Shown one piece after another: positions 44,154-53,089 of a stretch of 64,000 nt of DNA. Every line of letters starts with the position of its first letter. Positions within the stretch are counted from its first letter, which is position 1. The stretch covers positions 186,001 through 250,000 of the forward strand of contig NZ_BDAV01000013.1 of assembly GCF_001612635.1 (NCBI RefSeq), in the 5' to 3' direction. This stretch comes from Nocardia africana NBRC 100379. Its GTDB lineage: Bacteria > Actinomycetota > Actinomycetes > Mycobacteriales > Mycobacteriaceae. A program made the translations under genes and the position numbers. The notes under the pieces are model-generated. The model did not search any database and was not told the DNA's origin. It was given only the letters and a program-made list of their open reading frames with translations.

Positions 44154-45554
44154 TCAGTCATCCTCGGACCATTCGCCCAGTACGGGTGGGGTGGTCGGGG
44201 CGAGGTGCCCGACCAGTTCGCCGCCCGGCTCGGCCGGTTCGAGGAAGGTCGGTTCGTCGTCGAATTCGGGGTAGTAGTCCTCGTCGTCCTCGTCGTCGCG
44301 GCGGATCGGCTTCGCCGCCACCGGAGTCGACGGGCCCTGTCGCACGGCATCGCCCGCGGCGAACGCGCCCCCGGCCAGGCCGCCCACGATGCCCGCGCCC
44401 ATGCCGGACATCGAGTCCGCGCCGGAGTTGCGGTCCTGGTCGTGGTCGTCGCGTTTTGTCGAATCGGAGCTCTGCGCCGTCGACGCCGGGCCGGTGGCCG
44501 ACCCTGCGGGACCCACGGCCGCGGGGGCCACGCCCGGAGCGGCCGGCGCCCCGGTTCCGGGTGCGGGTTGCCCGTCGTTGGCCGGTTTCGATTGCGCGAC
44601 AACCGGATCGGCGGTTGCCACCGGGGTATCGGGGACCGCGGCGGCGGGAAGGGTGCTGGTCACCGGAGTGGCGGCCGGTGCCGTGGGCTCTATCAGCGTC
44701 GTCGGTGCGACCGCGGCCGGCGTCACGGTTACGGGCCGGTCGGGGGCCGGCTGGTCACCGCCGGGCCGATCACCGCCAAGCTGATCACTGCCGGGCTGAT
44801 CACCGCCGGGCCGATCGCCGCCGGGTTCGCTCGGCCGATCCGCCGGAACCGCTTCCGGTCCCTGGGGTCCGTCCACAGTCGGCGTCACTCGCGAGCCCGT
44901 CGCCCCGCCGACCAGGTCCGCACTGCCCCCACCCGGTGCGGTCGCCTCGTAACCCGGCGGCACGACAGCGGGATTCGGGTACATGCCGCCGTCGGGAAAC
45001 GCCGGCACGCTGTCGCCGGTGCGCAGGAAGACACCGGCATAGACCGAATCCATCACCCGCACGGCGTCCTGGCGCACGTTCTCGGCGCTCTTCTGCACGG
45101 CGGCGTTGGCCGTCGCCTGTTTCGGATCCAGCAGCGCCGCTTCCAGATCCGGATGGGCGGTCGCCTGTTGCGATACCGAGGCACGCAATGTCTCGGCTGC
45201 GTCGGTGGCCTGCGCGAGTCGTTGGCCGACAACCGCCATCACATCGGACAGCTGCTGGCCCAGTCGTTCGAAGGCGGTCACCGCGTCGGCGGCCAGTTGC
45301 GCGGCCCCACCGCGCCAGCCGTCGGCGATGGCACCGCGGATTTCGGTGTGCGCGGACTGGACGGCGTCGGCCATCCCGGCCGCCGAACTCTGCCATGCCT
45401 GACGGCCCGCGCTGATGATCTCGGGATTCAATTCCTGCACCCCGCGCTGGATATCGCGATGGGTGAGGTTGTCGAACACCTCGACCGTCGGGGCGTAATC
45501 CGGATCGGTATGCCCCTGCGCCGGCGGTGTCCCGTTGCCGCTGACCCTATGCAT
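44154..45554 (-). CDS. PPE/WXG-like ESX substrate with repeat-rich acidic tail
   Basis: 466 aa from the ATG at 45554, which overlaps the previous stop (ATGCATAG). The first ~190 residues are helical (RDIQRGVQELNPEIISAGRQ, FERLGQQLSDVMAVVGQRLAQ), as in PPE/WXG100-type secretion domains. The rest is Pro/Ala/Gly-rich with a short pentapeptide repeat array (GGDRP/GGDQP/GSDQL) and a strongly acidic C-terminus containing a YxxxD sequence (YPEFD, about 428). It is probably exported by an ESX system with the preceding small protein and EspG. Confidence 0.78.
   Translation of the reverse strand: MHRVSGNGTPPAQGHTDPDYAPTVEVFDNLTHRDIQRGVQELNPEIISAGRQAWQSSAAGMADAVQSAHTEIRGAIADGWRGGAAQLAADAVTAFERLGQQLSDVMAVVGQRLAQATDAAETLRASVSQQATAHPDLEAALLDPKQATANAAVQKSAENVRQDAVRVMDSVYAGVFLRTGDSVPAFPDGGMYPNPAVVPPGYEATAPGGGSADLVGGATGSRVTPTVDGPQGPEAVPADRPSEPGGDRPGGDQPGSDQLGGDRPGGDQPAPDRPVTVTPAAVAPTTLIEPTAPAATPVTSTLPAAAVPDTPVATADPVVAQSKPANDGQPAPGTGAPAAPGVAPAAVGPAGSATGPASTAQSSDSTKRDDHDQDRNSGADSMSGMGAGIVGGLAGGAFAAGDAVRQGPSTPVAAKPIRRDDEDDEDYYPEFDDEPTFLEPAEPGGELVGHLAPTTPPVLGEWSEDD
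44750..44826 (-). repeat. 15-bp (five-codon) tandem repeats inside the PPE-like gene
   Basis: Degenerate tandem units of about 15 bp with core TGATCACCGCCGGGC on the plus strand, encoding repeated G-[GS]-D-[RQ]-[PL] pentapeptides. This is a likely site of replication-slippage length variation in the exported tail. Confidence 0.7.
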
Positions 45555-45981
45555 GTCCGACCCCCACCGGCTGCGACGGCTGTACCACCGCCGGAGGTGG
45601 TGCGGTCTTTCCGATCGCCGCGGCGGCGTCGGCGTCGTGCTGGGCGTAGGCGGCTGCGGCAGCACGCAGGGTCTGTGCGAATTGCCGTGCGGCATCGGCG
45701 TATTCGCGTAAGCGATCGGCCGCGTCGGCGGCCTTTCCTTCGAAGCCGCGGCGCAGCGACCGGCCCGACTCGAAGCCACCGAATCCGGGCAACGACGCGG
45801 CCGCACCGAGTGCGCGGATCTGCTGCTCGACCTGGTCGGCCAGTGTCTCGTAGCGGCGCGCGCAGCGTTCGTGGGTGCCGTCGCCGACGAGTACGCCGTC
45901 GATCCACAACTCTCCGTCGTCCACCGCCTGGGCCAGCGCACCGACATCGTTGCGCAGATTCCCGGCCTCTTGTGACTGCAT
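45547..45981 (-). CDS. Small helical ESX-type protein with YxxxD signal
   Basis: 144 aa. Two long helices are predicted (RCARRYETLADQVEQQIRALG and AADAADRLREYADAARQFAQ) around a Gly-rich turn. A YxxxD sequence (YAQHD, residues 112-116) lies just after the second helix, the position of the general type VII secretion signal. It is not a canonical PE or WXG100 protein by motif. It overlaps the PPE-like gene by 8 bp, consistent with a one-to-one heterodimer partner. Confidence 0.72.
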   Translation of the reverse strand: MQSQEAGNLRNDVGALAQAVDDGELWIDGVLVGDGTHERCARRYETLADQVEQQIRALGAAASLPGFGGFESGRSLRRGFEGKAADAADRLREYADAARQFAQTLRAAAAAYAQHDADAAAAIGKTAPPPAVVQPSQPVGVGHA

Positions 45982-45996
45982 CGCGGTCCCCCTTTC

Positions 45997-46641
45997 TCAA
46001 CCCACTTCCGTGGCGCCGTGACGACGGTCCGCGACCTCGCGAATCCACTCCGCGATATCGGCGGTGACCGCCGCATGCACCGGCTCGTGCAGCAAATCGT
46101 GCCCGGCATCGGTGTACTCGTGCAACCCCACCGACCGGTGCCGGGCCGACCACACGCGCGCGGAGTCGATCGGTGCGCGGCGGTCGTCGACGCCGTGCAG
46201 CGCCAGGATCGGCAGCTCGGGCGGCACCGCAGCGGGCGATTCGACGGCCCGCTTCGGGGTTCCGGTCAGCACCATGCCCGCGCACCCGGACATCTCCGGC
46301 AACGACATCGACGCGAGACAGGTCGCGGCCCCGAGGGAGTGGCCCGCCAGGAACAGTGGCGGACCGGGCTGCTCGGCGCGCATCACCCGGACCAGCGCGG
46401 CCGCGTCGGCCGCCAGTTCGGGCAGCGTTCCCGGCGCCCCCGGGTCGCCTTCGCTCAGCCCCTGGCCGGCGGTGTCCAGACACCAGACTTCGATATCGCG
46501 CGCACCCAGGCCACGGCCGAGCCGATGGTAATGCCCGCTGTGCTGGCCGGTTCCGGGCAGGAACGCCACCAGCGCCACCGGCCGCTCCACCGGCCACCGG
46601 CGGTAGTGCAGTCGACCGCGGGCACCCTGGAAGTACGGCAT
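45997..46641 (-). CDS. Alpha/beta hydrolase (lysophospholipase/monoacylglycerol lipase-like)
   Basis: 214 aa from the ATG at 46641. The nucleophile elbow is LAGHSLGAAT, the acid residue lies in LHGVDDRRAP, and the His in DAGHDLLHEP. The opening FQGARGRLHYRRWPVERPVALVAFLPGTGQHSGHY (in parts) is that of serine aminopeptidase S33/monoglyceride-lipase proteins. It is 15 bp upstream of the ESX-type small protein and first in that operon; whether it is functionally linked to secretion is unknown. Confidence 0.9.
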   Translation of the reverse strand: MPYFQGARGRLHYRRWPVERPVALVAFLPGTGQHSGHYHRLGRGLGARDIEVWCLDTAGQGLSEGDPGAPGTLPELAADAAALVRVMRAEQPGPPLFLAGHSLGAATCLASMSLPEMSGCAGMVLTGTPKRAVESPAAVPPELPILALHGVDDRRAPIDSARVWSARHRSVGLHEYTDAGHDLLHEPVHAAVTADIAEWIREVADRRHGATEVG

Positions 46642-46822
46642 CACCCCATTGTCACGGGCGGGTCGCCGGTGCGCGGGTCCGGCCCGGCGACGTGAGACCG
46701 ATATCCGACACGCCCCCCTCACGCCACGCCGTACGACCTCGAAAGATTACGCTGTTGCGCGACTCGGCACGCGAGCGGTGCGTCGGCCGCGTGCGGGTGT
46801 CCGGAACTCAGGAGGGCCGCGA

Positions 46823-49800
46823 TTGATTCTGTTCGGTGATCGTGTCGTGTGCAGCACCGATGACCTGGTGAGGGCAGCGCGCTGCGAATTCGCGCTGCTG
46901 CGCGCGCTCGATACCGAACTGGGCCTTGTCGTTTCGCCGAATACGACCGATCCGGTGAGCTTTCCGCTCGGCTCGCGGGCACTGCCGGACGACGTGTTCG
47001 ACGATGTGTACGCGGCCCTCGGCGCGAGCGTGATCTCGATCGATCCGCCGGCCGCCGCCACGGCCGCGGAGTTGCGCGGCGTGCACGACCGGACCGTCGC
47101 CGCACTCGGCAGCGATGCGCCGGCGGTATTCGGGGCCACATTCTTCGACGGGACCTTCGCGGCCGGATGCGCCGTTCTCGTCCGCCGCGACGACCCCGCA
47201 CCGGTGCGCGTGCGGCGACCCGCGGCGCTGCCGGACATCGGCGCGTCCGGCGAGGCTCCGGCTGGGGGCGTCGCCGACGAGGCCCACGAAGCGTCGCCGA
47301 TCCCGAGTTCCTGCTTCGTGCTGTACGTCCGCTCGACGTCGTCCGATGTGGCGGCGCTCATGGAGGCGGCCGCGTGTGCGCGGATGGTGCGCGACAACGG
47401 GTTCGACGTCGATCCGTGGGTCCGGATCCGGGACGGCGCGGGTGCGGAACGGATCTACGAACTCGGTCCGGCCGACACGGTGTACGCGGCGCGGCGGATT
47501 CGGCTCGCCGCGATCCTCACCGCCAAACAGGACGAACTGCTTCCCGTGCAGTGGGGAGACCGCCGCTACCTCGCCTGTGGGCGATGCGCGAGCTGTACCG
47601 CCGAACTGGTGGCCGGGCGCGATCTGCTGCTGGTGGCCGGGATGCGACCGTCGGTGCGGGCGCAACTGCGCGATGCCGGCATCACCACGGTCGATCGCCT
47701 CGCCGCCGCGGATTCGTCGGTGACCGGTGTTGCGGTGCAGACCTTTTCGACGCTGCGACGGCAGGCCGAACTGCAGTTGCGCCGCGAGCGCACCGGGCGC
47801 CCGGCCTACGCCGTCACCGATGCGGCCGCCTTCGGTGAGCTGGCCCGGCCCGACGCCGGGGACGTCTTCGTCTCGGTCGCCGGATCGGCCGTCGGAGTCG
47901 GAGTCTCCGCGCGCGGCGCGGACGGCGGCGACGGCGTGTTCCTGTTCCACGCCTTCACCACCCACGATCCGGTGGCGCTGCTGGAATTTCTCGCCGACCG
48001 CCAGCAGCATCATCCCGACCTGCGGATCTACCACTTCTGCTCGCCGATCCGGACGCTGCTGGCCGACCTGTGCGCGCGCTGCGGCGCCGACGAGGAGACC
48101 GCCGACGATCTGCTCGGCGCGCTGCTGGACCTGTACCCGATCGTGCGTTCCGCGCTGCTGATCGGCGCTCGATCCTACGATCTGCCGGAAGTACTCGGCC
48201 TGCTCGACCCCGAGGCGGAACCGGTCCGCGCCGATCTCGAATCCTCCTGTGCGGCAACGCTGCGGTTGCGCGAGCGACTGTGCGAGCTCGCCGCCGAGCA
48301 CGACATCCAGCCCTGCCCGGTTCCGCGCCGCACCCTCGCCGAACAACCGGCCGCGGTGGAGGCGGCGCTGCGCGAATTCGCCTTCGACTACGACGAGACC
48401 CGCAGTGCCGGACAGCAAGCCGCCGCCATGATGGCCGCGGTACTGGGGTATCACCGGCGCGAGCGGCAACCGCTGCACTGGGCGCACGAGGACCGTCTGC
48501 ATCGGCCGATCGGCGAATGGGCCGACACCCCGGGCGTTCTCGTCGCGGACTGGGCCAGCGTCGACACCAAATGGCAGCACACCGACGACCGCCCGATGCG
48601 GCGCTACCTGAAGCTGACCGGCAGGCTGGGCACCGGCCGCCCGCCGCCTCCGGGCACCGCGGTACGCACGCTCTACGATTCGCCCGTCCCCGACCTTCCG
48701 GCCACCCCCGGCCGGCGCGCCACCGCGGCCGCGACGGTGCTCGGCTTCGCCCTCGACGATAACTTCGACGATGTGGTGCGGGTGGAGGAGTTGCTGCCGC
48801 CGGGCTGCGCTCCGTACGACGAACTGCCGGTCGCCATCGTGCCCGATCCGCCGGGCCGTGACGACAATCTGGAACAGGCGCTGAACGCCGTCGCGCACGA
48901 ACTGCTGGTCAGCCTGCCCGACGTCCCGCTGACGGCCGCCTTCGATCTGCTGTGCCGGCGCCGGCCCCGGCTGCACGGTGCGACCGCGCTGCCGCAGGTC
49001 TTCGGTGACTACGCGGCCGCGATCACCGCGGCGGTGCTCGATCTCGACCGCTCGTACCTCGCGGTGCAGGGCCCCTCGGGCACCGGCAAACTCGATACCG
49101 CGGCCCGGGTGATCGAGCGGCTGGTGACCCGCTACAAATGGCGCGTCGGTGTGGTGGCGCAAACACATTCGGCCGCCGAGGCGTTGCTCGACGCGGTGGT
49201 CCGCGTGGGCGTCCTGCCCGAACTGGTCGCCAAATCGGATGTGCACACCGTGGCTCCGGAATGGCTGGGAATCGCCGCCGACCGCTATCCGCGCTTCCTC
49301 GACAACGCGGTGAACGGCTGCGTGATCGGCGGTCTCACAGGCGATTTCACCGATCCCGAGCAGGTGGCGCCGCAGAGTCTGGATCTACTGGTGATCGCCG
49401 ACGCCGGATATTTCCCGCTGGCGCAGGCGATCGCGGTCGGCGCCTCGGCGCGGAATCTGCTGCTGATCGGCGATCCGGCTCCGCTGCCGGGTACCGGCCT
49501 GCACCCGGAGCGCGTCCACGAATCGGCCCTGGGCCGCATCGTCGGCGACAACCCCACGGTCCCTACGGCTTTCGGTTATTTCCTGGAACGCACTTGGCGG
49601 ATGCATCCGCAGGTGTGCGGGCCGGTGTCGTCGCTGCGCTACGGTCGCCGGCTGCGCTCGAACGAGACGGTGACACTGGCGCGCGAACTCGAGGGCGTCG
49701 CGCCGGGCGTGCGCGCGGTGCCGGTCGAACATCACGGCAACAGCACCGAATCCGCGGAGGAGGCCCGCGAGATCGTCCGTCAGGTCCGGTCCCTGCTGGG

Positions 49801-50182
49801 CCGCACCTGGCGCCAGGGCGTGCTGACCCGGCGGCTGCATCCGCACGACATCCTGGTGGTCACGCCCTATCACGCGCAGGTGGCGCGCATTCGAATGCTG
49901 TTGTCGCGGGCCAGGATCGAGGATGTGGTGGTCGGCACCGCCGATCGGTTCCGCGGGCGGGAGGCTGCGGTCGTGCTGATCTCGATGACGACCTCGGCCC
50001 CCGCCGACGCACCGCACGGCATGGACGATCTGCTCTCGCGGCACTGGCTGACCACCGCCGTCTCCCGGGCGATGTGGGCGGCGATCGTCGTGGCGTCCCC
50101 GCTGCTCACCGACTACCTACCCGATACACCCGAACAACTGCCCGATCTGGCCGCCTATCTCGAACTGACCGGGAGCGACTAG
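46823..50182 (+). CDS. TM0106-type RecB-like nuclease / SF1 helicase homologue with eroded active sites
   Basis: 1119 aa from a TTG at 46823, seven bases after GGAGG. The order follows TM0106 proteins: RecB-like N-terminus (DDLVRAARCEFALL), Cys cluster CGRCASC (about 253-259), helix-hairpin-like LRDAGITTVDRLA, RNase H-like domain, then a DNA2/NAM7 helicase. The catalytic motifs are changed throughout. GDLFFDxEGDP is GDVFVSVAGSA (346-356), Walker A is GPSGTGKL (750-757) with Leu for Thr/Ser, and the Walker B DEA is ADA (859-861). QGQEA is RGREA and NRLNVAxSRA is HWLTTAVSRA. The frame is intact, so this looks like a retained pseudoenzyme. Confidence 0.82.
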   Translation: MILFGDRVVCSTDDLVRAARCEFALLRALDTELGLVVSPNTTDPVSFPLGSRALPDDVFDDVYAALGASVISIDPPAAATAAELRGVHDRTVAALGSDAPAVFGATFFDGTFAAGCAVLVRRDDPAPVRVRRPAALPDIGASGEAPAGGVADEAHEASPIPSSCFVLYVRSTSSDVAALMEAAACARMVRDNGFDVDPWVRIRDGAGAERIYELGPADTVYAARRIRLAAILTAKQDELLPVQWGDRRYLACGRCASCTAELVAGRDLLLVAGMRPSVRAQLRDAGITTVDRLAAADSSVTGVAVQTFSTLRRQAELQLRRERTGRPAYAVTDAAAFGELARPDAGDVFVSVAGSAVGVGVSARGADGGDGVFLFHAFTTHDPVALLEFLADRQQHHPDLRIYHFCSPIRTLLADLCARCGADEETADDLLGALLDLYPIVRSALLIGARSYDLPEVLGLLDPEAEPVRADLESSCAATLRLRERLCELAAEHDIQPCPVPRRTLAEQPAAVEAALREFAFDYDETRSAGQQAAAMMAAVLGYHRRERQPLHWAHEDRLHRPIGEWADTPGVLVADWASVDTKWQHTDDRPMRRYLKLTGRLGTGRPPPPGTAVRTLYDSPVPDLPATPGRRATAAATVLGFALDDNFDDVVRVEELLPPGCAPYDELPVAIVPDPPGRDDNLEQALNAVAHELLVSLPDVPLTAAFDLLCRRRPRLHGATALPQVFGDYAAAITAAVLDLDRSYLAVQGPSGTGKLDTAARVIERLVTRYKWRVGVVAQTHSAAEALLDAVVRVGVLPELVAKSDVHTVAPEWLGIAADRYPRFLDNAVNGCVIGGLTGDFTDPEQVAPQSLDLLVIADAGYFPLAQAIAVGASARNLLLIGDPAPLPGTGLHPERVHESALGRIVGDNPTVPTAFGYFLERTWRMHPQVCGPVSSLRYGRRLRSNETVTLARELEGVAPGVRAVPVEHHGNSTESAEEAREIVRQVRSLLGRTWRQGVLTRRLHPHDILVVTPYHAQVARIRMLLSRARIEDVVVGTADRFRGREAAVVLISMTTSAPADAPHGMDDLLSRHWLTTAVSRAMWAAIVVASPLLTDYLPDTPEQLPDLAAYLELTGSD

Positions 50183-51369
50183 CCGAAGTTGCGGCCCTCG
50201 CCGCGATAGGTCGGCACCGTGGTGCGCCGGTCGCCGGCGTCCACGATGTGGATGGCGTCGAAGCGTTCGCAGAGCTCACCGGCCTTGGCGTGGCGCATCC
50301 ACACCCGATCCCCGACGGACAGGTCCGCGGCACCGGTGAACGGCGTCTGCACCTCTCCCGCGCCCTCGGTGCCGATCAACCGCAAACCCTTGGGCCACAC
50401 CGGCTTCGGCACCCGCGAGGCACCGGCCGGGCCGGAGGCGATATAGCCACCGGCGAAGACGGTGGCTATATCGGCGGCCGGGCGGCGCAGCACCGGCAGC
50501 GCGAAATACAGCGCGGGATGGGGCGTGAAGGCGCGATATCCGTCGAACAGCGTCGGCACGTAGAGACCGGATCCGGCGGTCACCTCGGTGACCTCGGGCG
50601 CCGCCACACTCACCTCGATCGACCCGCTGCCGCCGCTGTTGACGATCTCGAGTTCACCGGCCACCGAACGCACCGCCTCCAGCACCTGCGTACGGCGCGT
50701 GCCGATTTCGGCCGCGGAGAGCCGTTTGACCAGCCGCACCGCGGGATTGGTGTCGGGCAGGCCGGCGATCTGGGCCTCGTAGGTCATCACCCCCACCACC
50801 CGGAAGCCGCGCTCGCCGGCGGCGCGGGCCAGCCGCTCGGCCTGCTCCGGTGTCCGGATCGGCGATCGGCGCACCCCCAGGTGCAGCGGGCCGATCCGCA
50901 ACGAGGCGTCCACGTCCAGGCAGACGCGCGGGCTGATTCCGGCGCCGCCGACCGCGGCGCGAATCAGATCCAGCTGCGCGACGTCGTCGACCATCAGCGT
51001 GATCGAATCGAGCAGGGTGGCGTCGCCGGCCAAGTCGGCCAGCGCGGCGCGATCGACGCTCGGATAGCCGAGCAGGATGTCGCGCGCCCCGTGTCCGGCC
51101 AGCCACAGTGCCTCGCGCAACGAATAGGACATGATGCCGGCGAATCCGCCGCGGCCGGTGAGCCCCGGTCCGAGCACTTCCTCGAGGACCGCGCGGCAGC
51201 GCACCGATTTGCTGGCCACCCGGATCGGCACGCCGCGGGCCCGGCGCACCAGGTCCGCTGCGTTGGCGCGCAACGCGCTCAGGTCCAGCGCGGCCAGGGG
51301 CGGATCGAGGTCCGCGGTGGCGGCGTGCAGGTCGGCGATGGGCGACGCGTCTGTCACCACATCAGACAA
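50179..51369 (-). CDS. PLP-dependent alanine-racemase-fold amino acid deaminase/aldolase
   Basis: 396 aa. The N-terminal alanine-racemase-like TIM barrel has the PLP lysine in IRVASKSVRC (about residue 54) and phosphate-binding NSGGSGS later. The C-terminal beta domain (VGDRVWMRHAKAGELCERFD) carries the D-threonine-aldolase/D-serine-dehydratase type metal-binding His and Cys (HAKAGELC). Substrate is probably a D-amino acid. Its stop and that of the nuclease-helicase homologue share the tetranucleotide CTAG on opposite strands. Confidence 0.9.
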   Translation of the reverse strand: MSDVVTDASPIADLHAATADLDPPLAALDLSALRANAADLVRRARGVPIRVASKSVRCRAVLEEVLGPGLTGRGGFAGIMSYSLREALWLAGHGARDILLGYPSVDRAALADLAGDATLLDSITLMVDDVAQLDLIRAAVGGAGISPRVCLDVDASLRIGPLHLGVRRSPIRTPEQAERLARAAGERGFRVVGVMTYEAQIAGLPDTNPAVRLVKRLSAAEIGTRRTQVLEAVRSVAGELEIVNSGGSGSIEVSVAAPEVTEVTAGSGLYVPTLFDGYRAFTPHPALYFALPVLRRPAADIATVFAGGYIASGPAGASRVPKPVWPKGLRLIGTEGAGEVQTPFTGAADLSVGDRVWMRHAKAGELCERFDAIHIVDAGDRRTTVPTYRGEGRNFG

Positions 51370-51410
51370 TCACGAAACTGGTCACACGTCCAGGAGAACC
51401 GGGCGCGTCG

Positions 51411-51887
51411 TTACCGATCGACCGCCTTGGTGATCAGCGTGGCGACCAGATCGTCCAGCACCACGAGCGTGGTCTCGTCGTCACCGTCGGCGAGCCACCG
51501 CAGCACCGCACCCTGGATCACGGCCAGCACATACGCCGATATCGCCGCCACCGGCTCGATCCACTGGGTGTTCGAACGCTCGGCGCACGCGTCCAGCGCG
51601 GCGGCGACCTCGGCGTCCAGGTCACGCAGCCACTCCGTCGCCGAGAGCCCGGAGCAGTCGGCCTCCCCCTCCCAGCGGCGGCGTAAGGAACTGATCGTGA
51701 GATCCAGCGTGTGCACCTGCCGTTGCGGCGTGGCCCGGATGGCCGACCACATCGCACTCACGCCGGCGTGCAGAACCACCCGCAACGCGCGCGTGCCCGT
51801 GCAGTCGCAGGCGGCCGACGCGGCGTCGATGGCCTCCTGCACGATCGGCCGCGGCCGGACCCGAATCATCTCTCCACTAGCGCTCAA
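51411..51887 (-). CDS. TetR C-terminal-like protein lacking a recognisable HTH
   Basis: About 158 aa from a TTG at 51887 that follows GAGGGAG at six bases; the ATG at 51869 and the longer frame to 52007 (with a basic RGRPRKRSP stretch) are alternatives. The body (VLHAGVSAMWSAIRATPQRQVHTLDLTISSLRRRW, in parts) reads like the ligand-binding half of a TetR regulator, but no TetR helix-turn-helix precedes it in any start choice. It could be a truncated regulator, a co-regulator or an unrelated helical protein. Confidence 0.55.
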   Translation of the reverse strand: MSASGEMIRVRPRPIVQEAIDAASAACDCTGTRALRVVLHAGVSAMWSAIRATPQRQVHTLDLTISSLRRRWEGEADCSGLSATEWLRDLDAEVAAALDACAERSNTQWIEPVAAISAYVLAVIQGAVLRWLADGDDETTLVVLDDLVATLITKAVDR

Positions 51888-52260
51888 CGACGACTCCCTC
51901 GGCGAAAGAACTCGCGCACCTCGCCTGCGCGGCTCGTTCAACGGGCATCGGATCCGCGGTGATCTCTTCCGAGGTCTACCTCGGGCGACCCGTTCAACAT
52001 CCGTCAATGTTAGAGGGTTTTCGGGGATCGCGACCAGGTTCGATAGGCCGTTCCGTACTGAAAGATTGTTTTGTTACCTCTCCGACACACCCCGCGCGGT
52101 GGTTCGGCGGCGAATCCCCCACGGTCAGCGCGGGCGGCGCCCAAGCGCAAACGCCCAGAACTCTACGGCCTCCGGGCCGGAATCGTTATATCGATGTGGG
52201 CGAGCACACAGGTGGGCCAAGGCTCACTCCCCGCCTCGAACACGCCGATAACCTGGAGTC
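51888..52260. promoter_or_regulatory. Divergent region with AACAT/ATGTT dyad
   Basis: 373 bp between the TetR-like gene and the phosphatase gene. AACAT-(6 nt)-ATGTT at 51996-52011 is a TetR-sized dyad. It lies in a lower-GC patch that continues with an AT-rich stretch near 52055-52075 (GAAAGATTGTTTTGTTACC). These are the only promoter-like signals seen; the proximal 150 bp before the GTG at 52261 show nothing distinctive. Confidence 0.45.
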
Positions 52261-53052
52261 GTGACAACGGTGCGCCCCGATCATCTCCACATTCCCGGCA
52301 CCTTCAACTACCGCGACGTCGGCGGCCTGCGCACGGCGAGCGGGACCAAGATTCGCAGCGGAGTTCTGCTCCGGTCGGCTCAGCTGTGCCGGCTGGACGA
52401 ACGCGGACACGCCATCCTGCGCCGGCTCGGCGTCGCCACCGTGCACGATCTGCGCGGACCCGGCGAGGCCGACCGAATGGGCGTCGACATCCTTCCCGAC
52501 GGCATTCGGCTGGAGGTGACACCGTTCCACTCCGGCGTCGGCGCCGCCCGGGCGCCGCACGAGGCTCCACAGGAGACGGCGCTGCCGCCCCATGAGGCCG
52601 CCGGACAGGACAACGCGGCCACGACCAGCCGCCACCTCGATCTGCTCGAGGTCTACGCGGAATTCCCCTCGATGCCGGAGGCGGGCGTCGCGATCACCGC
52701 CATGGCCCGGTCGCTGGCCCGCGGCGACGGCGCGGTGCTGGTGCACTGCGCGGCCGGCAAGGACCGCACCGGCTGGGCGGTCGCCACCCTGCTGCGGGCG
52801 GTCGGCGTCACCGAGGACAACGTCCTGGCCGACTATCTGCTCAGCAACGAGGCGGTCGAATCGCTGGCCGCCGACGTGGCACGCAATTCCGGCGAGCCGC
52901 TGCCGCCCGCCCTGCTGGGGGTGAGCATCGAATACCTCGCCGCCGGCACCGAGGCCATGCACCGCCGCTACGGCACCCTCGACGGCTATCTCGACGCCAT
53001 CGGCATCACGCCGCAGCTGCGTGCCGCGTTGCACACCCGCATGCTGGAGTGA
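52261..53052 (+). CDS. Tyrosine/lipid phosphatase of the PtpB (DSP-like) type
   Basis: 263 aa from the GTG at 52261. The P-loop VHCAAGKDRTG (Cx5R, about residues 160-170) contains the catalytic Cys and the extra Lys-Asp of PtpB-like triple-specificity phosphatases, and the N-terminal FNYRDVGGLRTASG is the family opening. M. tuberculosis PtpB (Rv0153c) is the nearest known relative; it removes phosphate from Tyr, Ser/Thr and phosphoinositides and is secreted. No signal peptide is visible. It converges on the truncated ligase at a shared hairpin. Confidence 0.93.
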   Translation: MTTVRPDHLHIPGTFNYRDVGGLRTASGTKIRSGVLLRSAQLCRLDERGHAILRRLGVATVHDLRGPGEADRMGVDILPDGIRLEVTPFHSGVGAARAPHEAPQETALPPHEAAGQDNAATTSRHLDLLEVYAEFPSMPEAGVAITAMARSLARGDGAVLVHCAAGKDRTGWAVATLLRAVGVTEDNVLADYLLSNEAVESLAADVARNSGEPLPPALLGVSIEYLAAGTEAMHRRYGTLDGYLDAIGITPQLRAALHTRMLE

Positions 53053-53067
53053 TCCGGTACGACCGGC

Positions 53068-53089
53068 CCGCACCGGCTACCCGGTGCGG
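53068..53089. terminator. Bidirectional terminator hairpin holding a stop codon in its loop
   Basis: Perfect 9-bp stem CCGCACCGG/CCGGTGCGG with a CTAC tetraloop, 15 bp after the phosphatase stop. On the minus strand the loop supplies the TAG stop of the truncated acyl-AMP synthetase. Confidence 0.75.

Noticed and set aside
46808..49246. 812-codon minus-strand frame opposite the nuclease-helicase homologue
   Set aside because: Shadow frame: no start signal, no domains, and the plus-strand frame follows a known multi-domain order with a good RBS.
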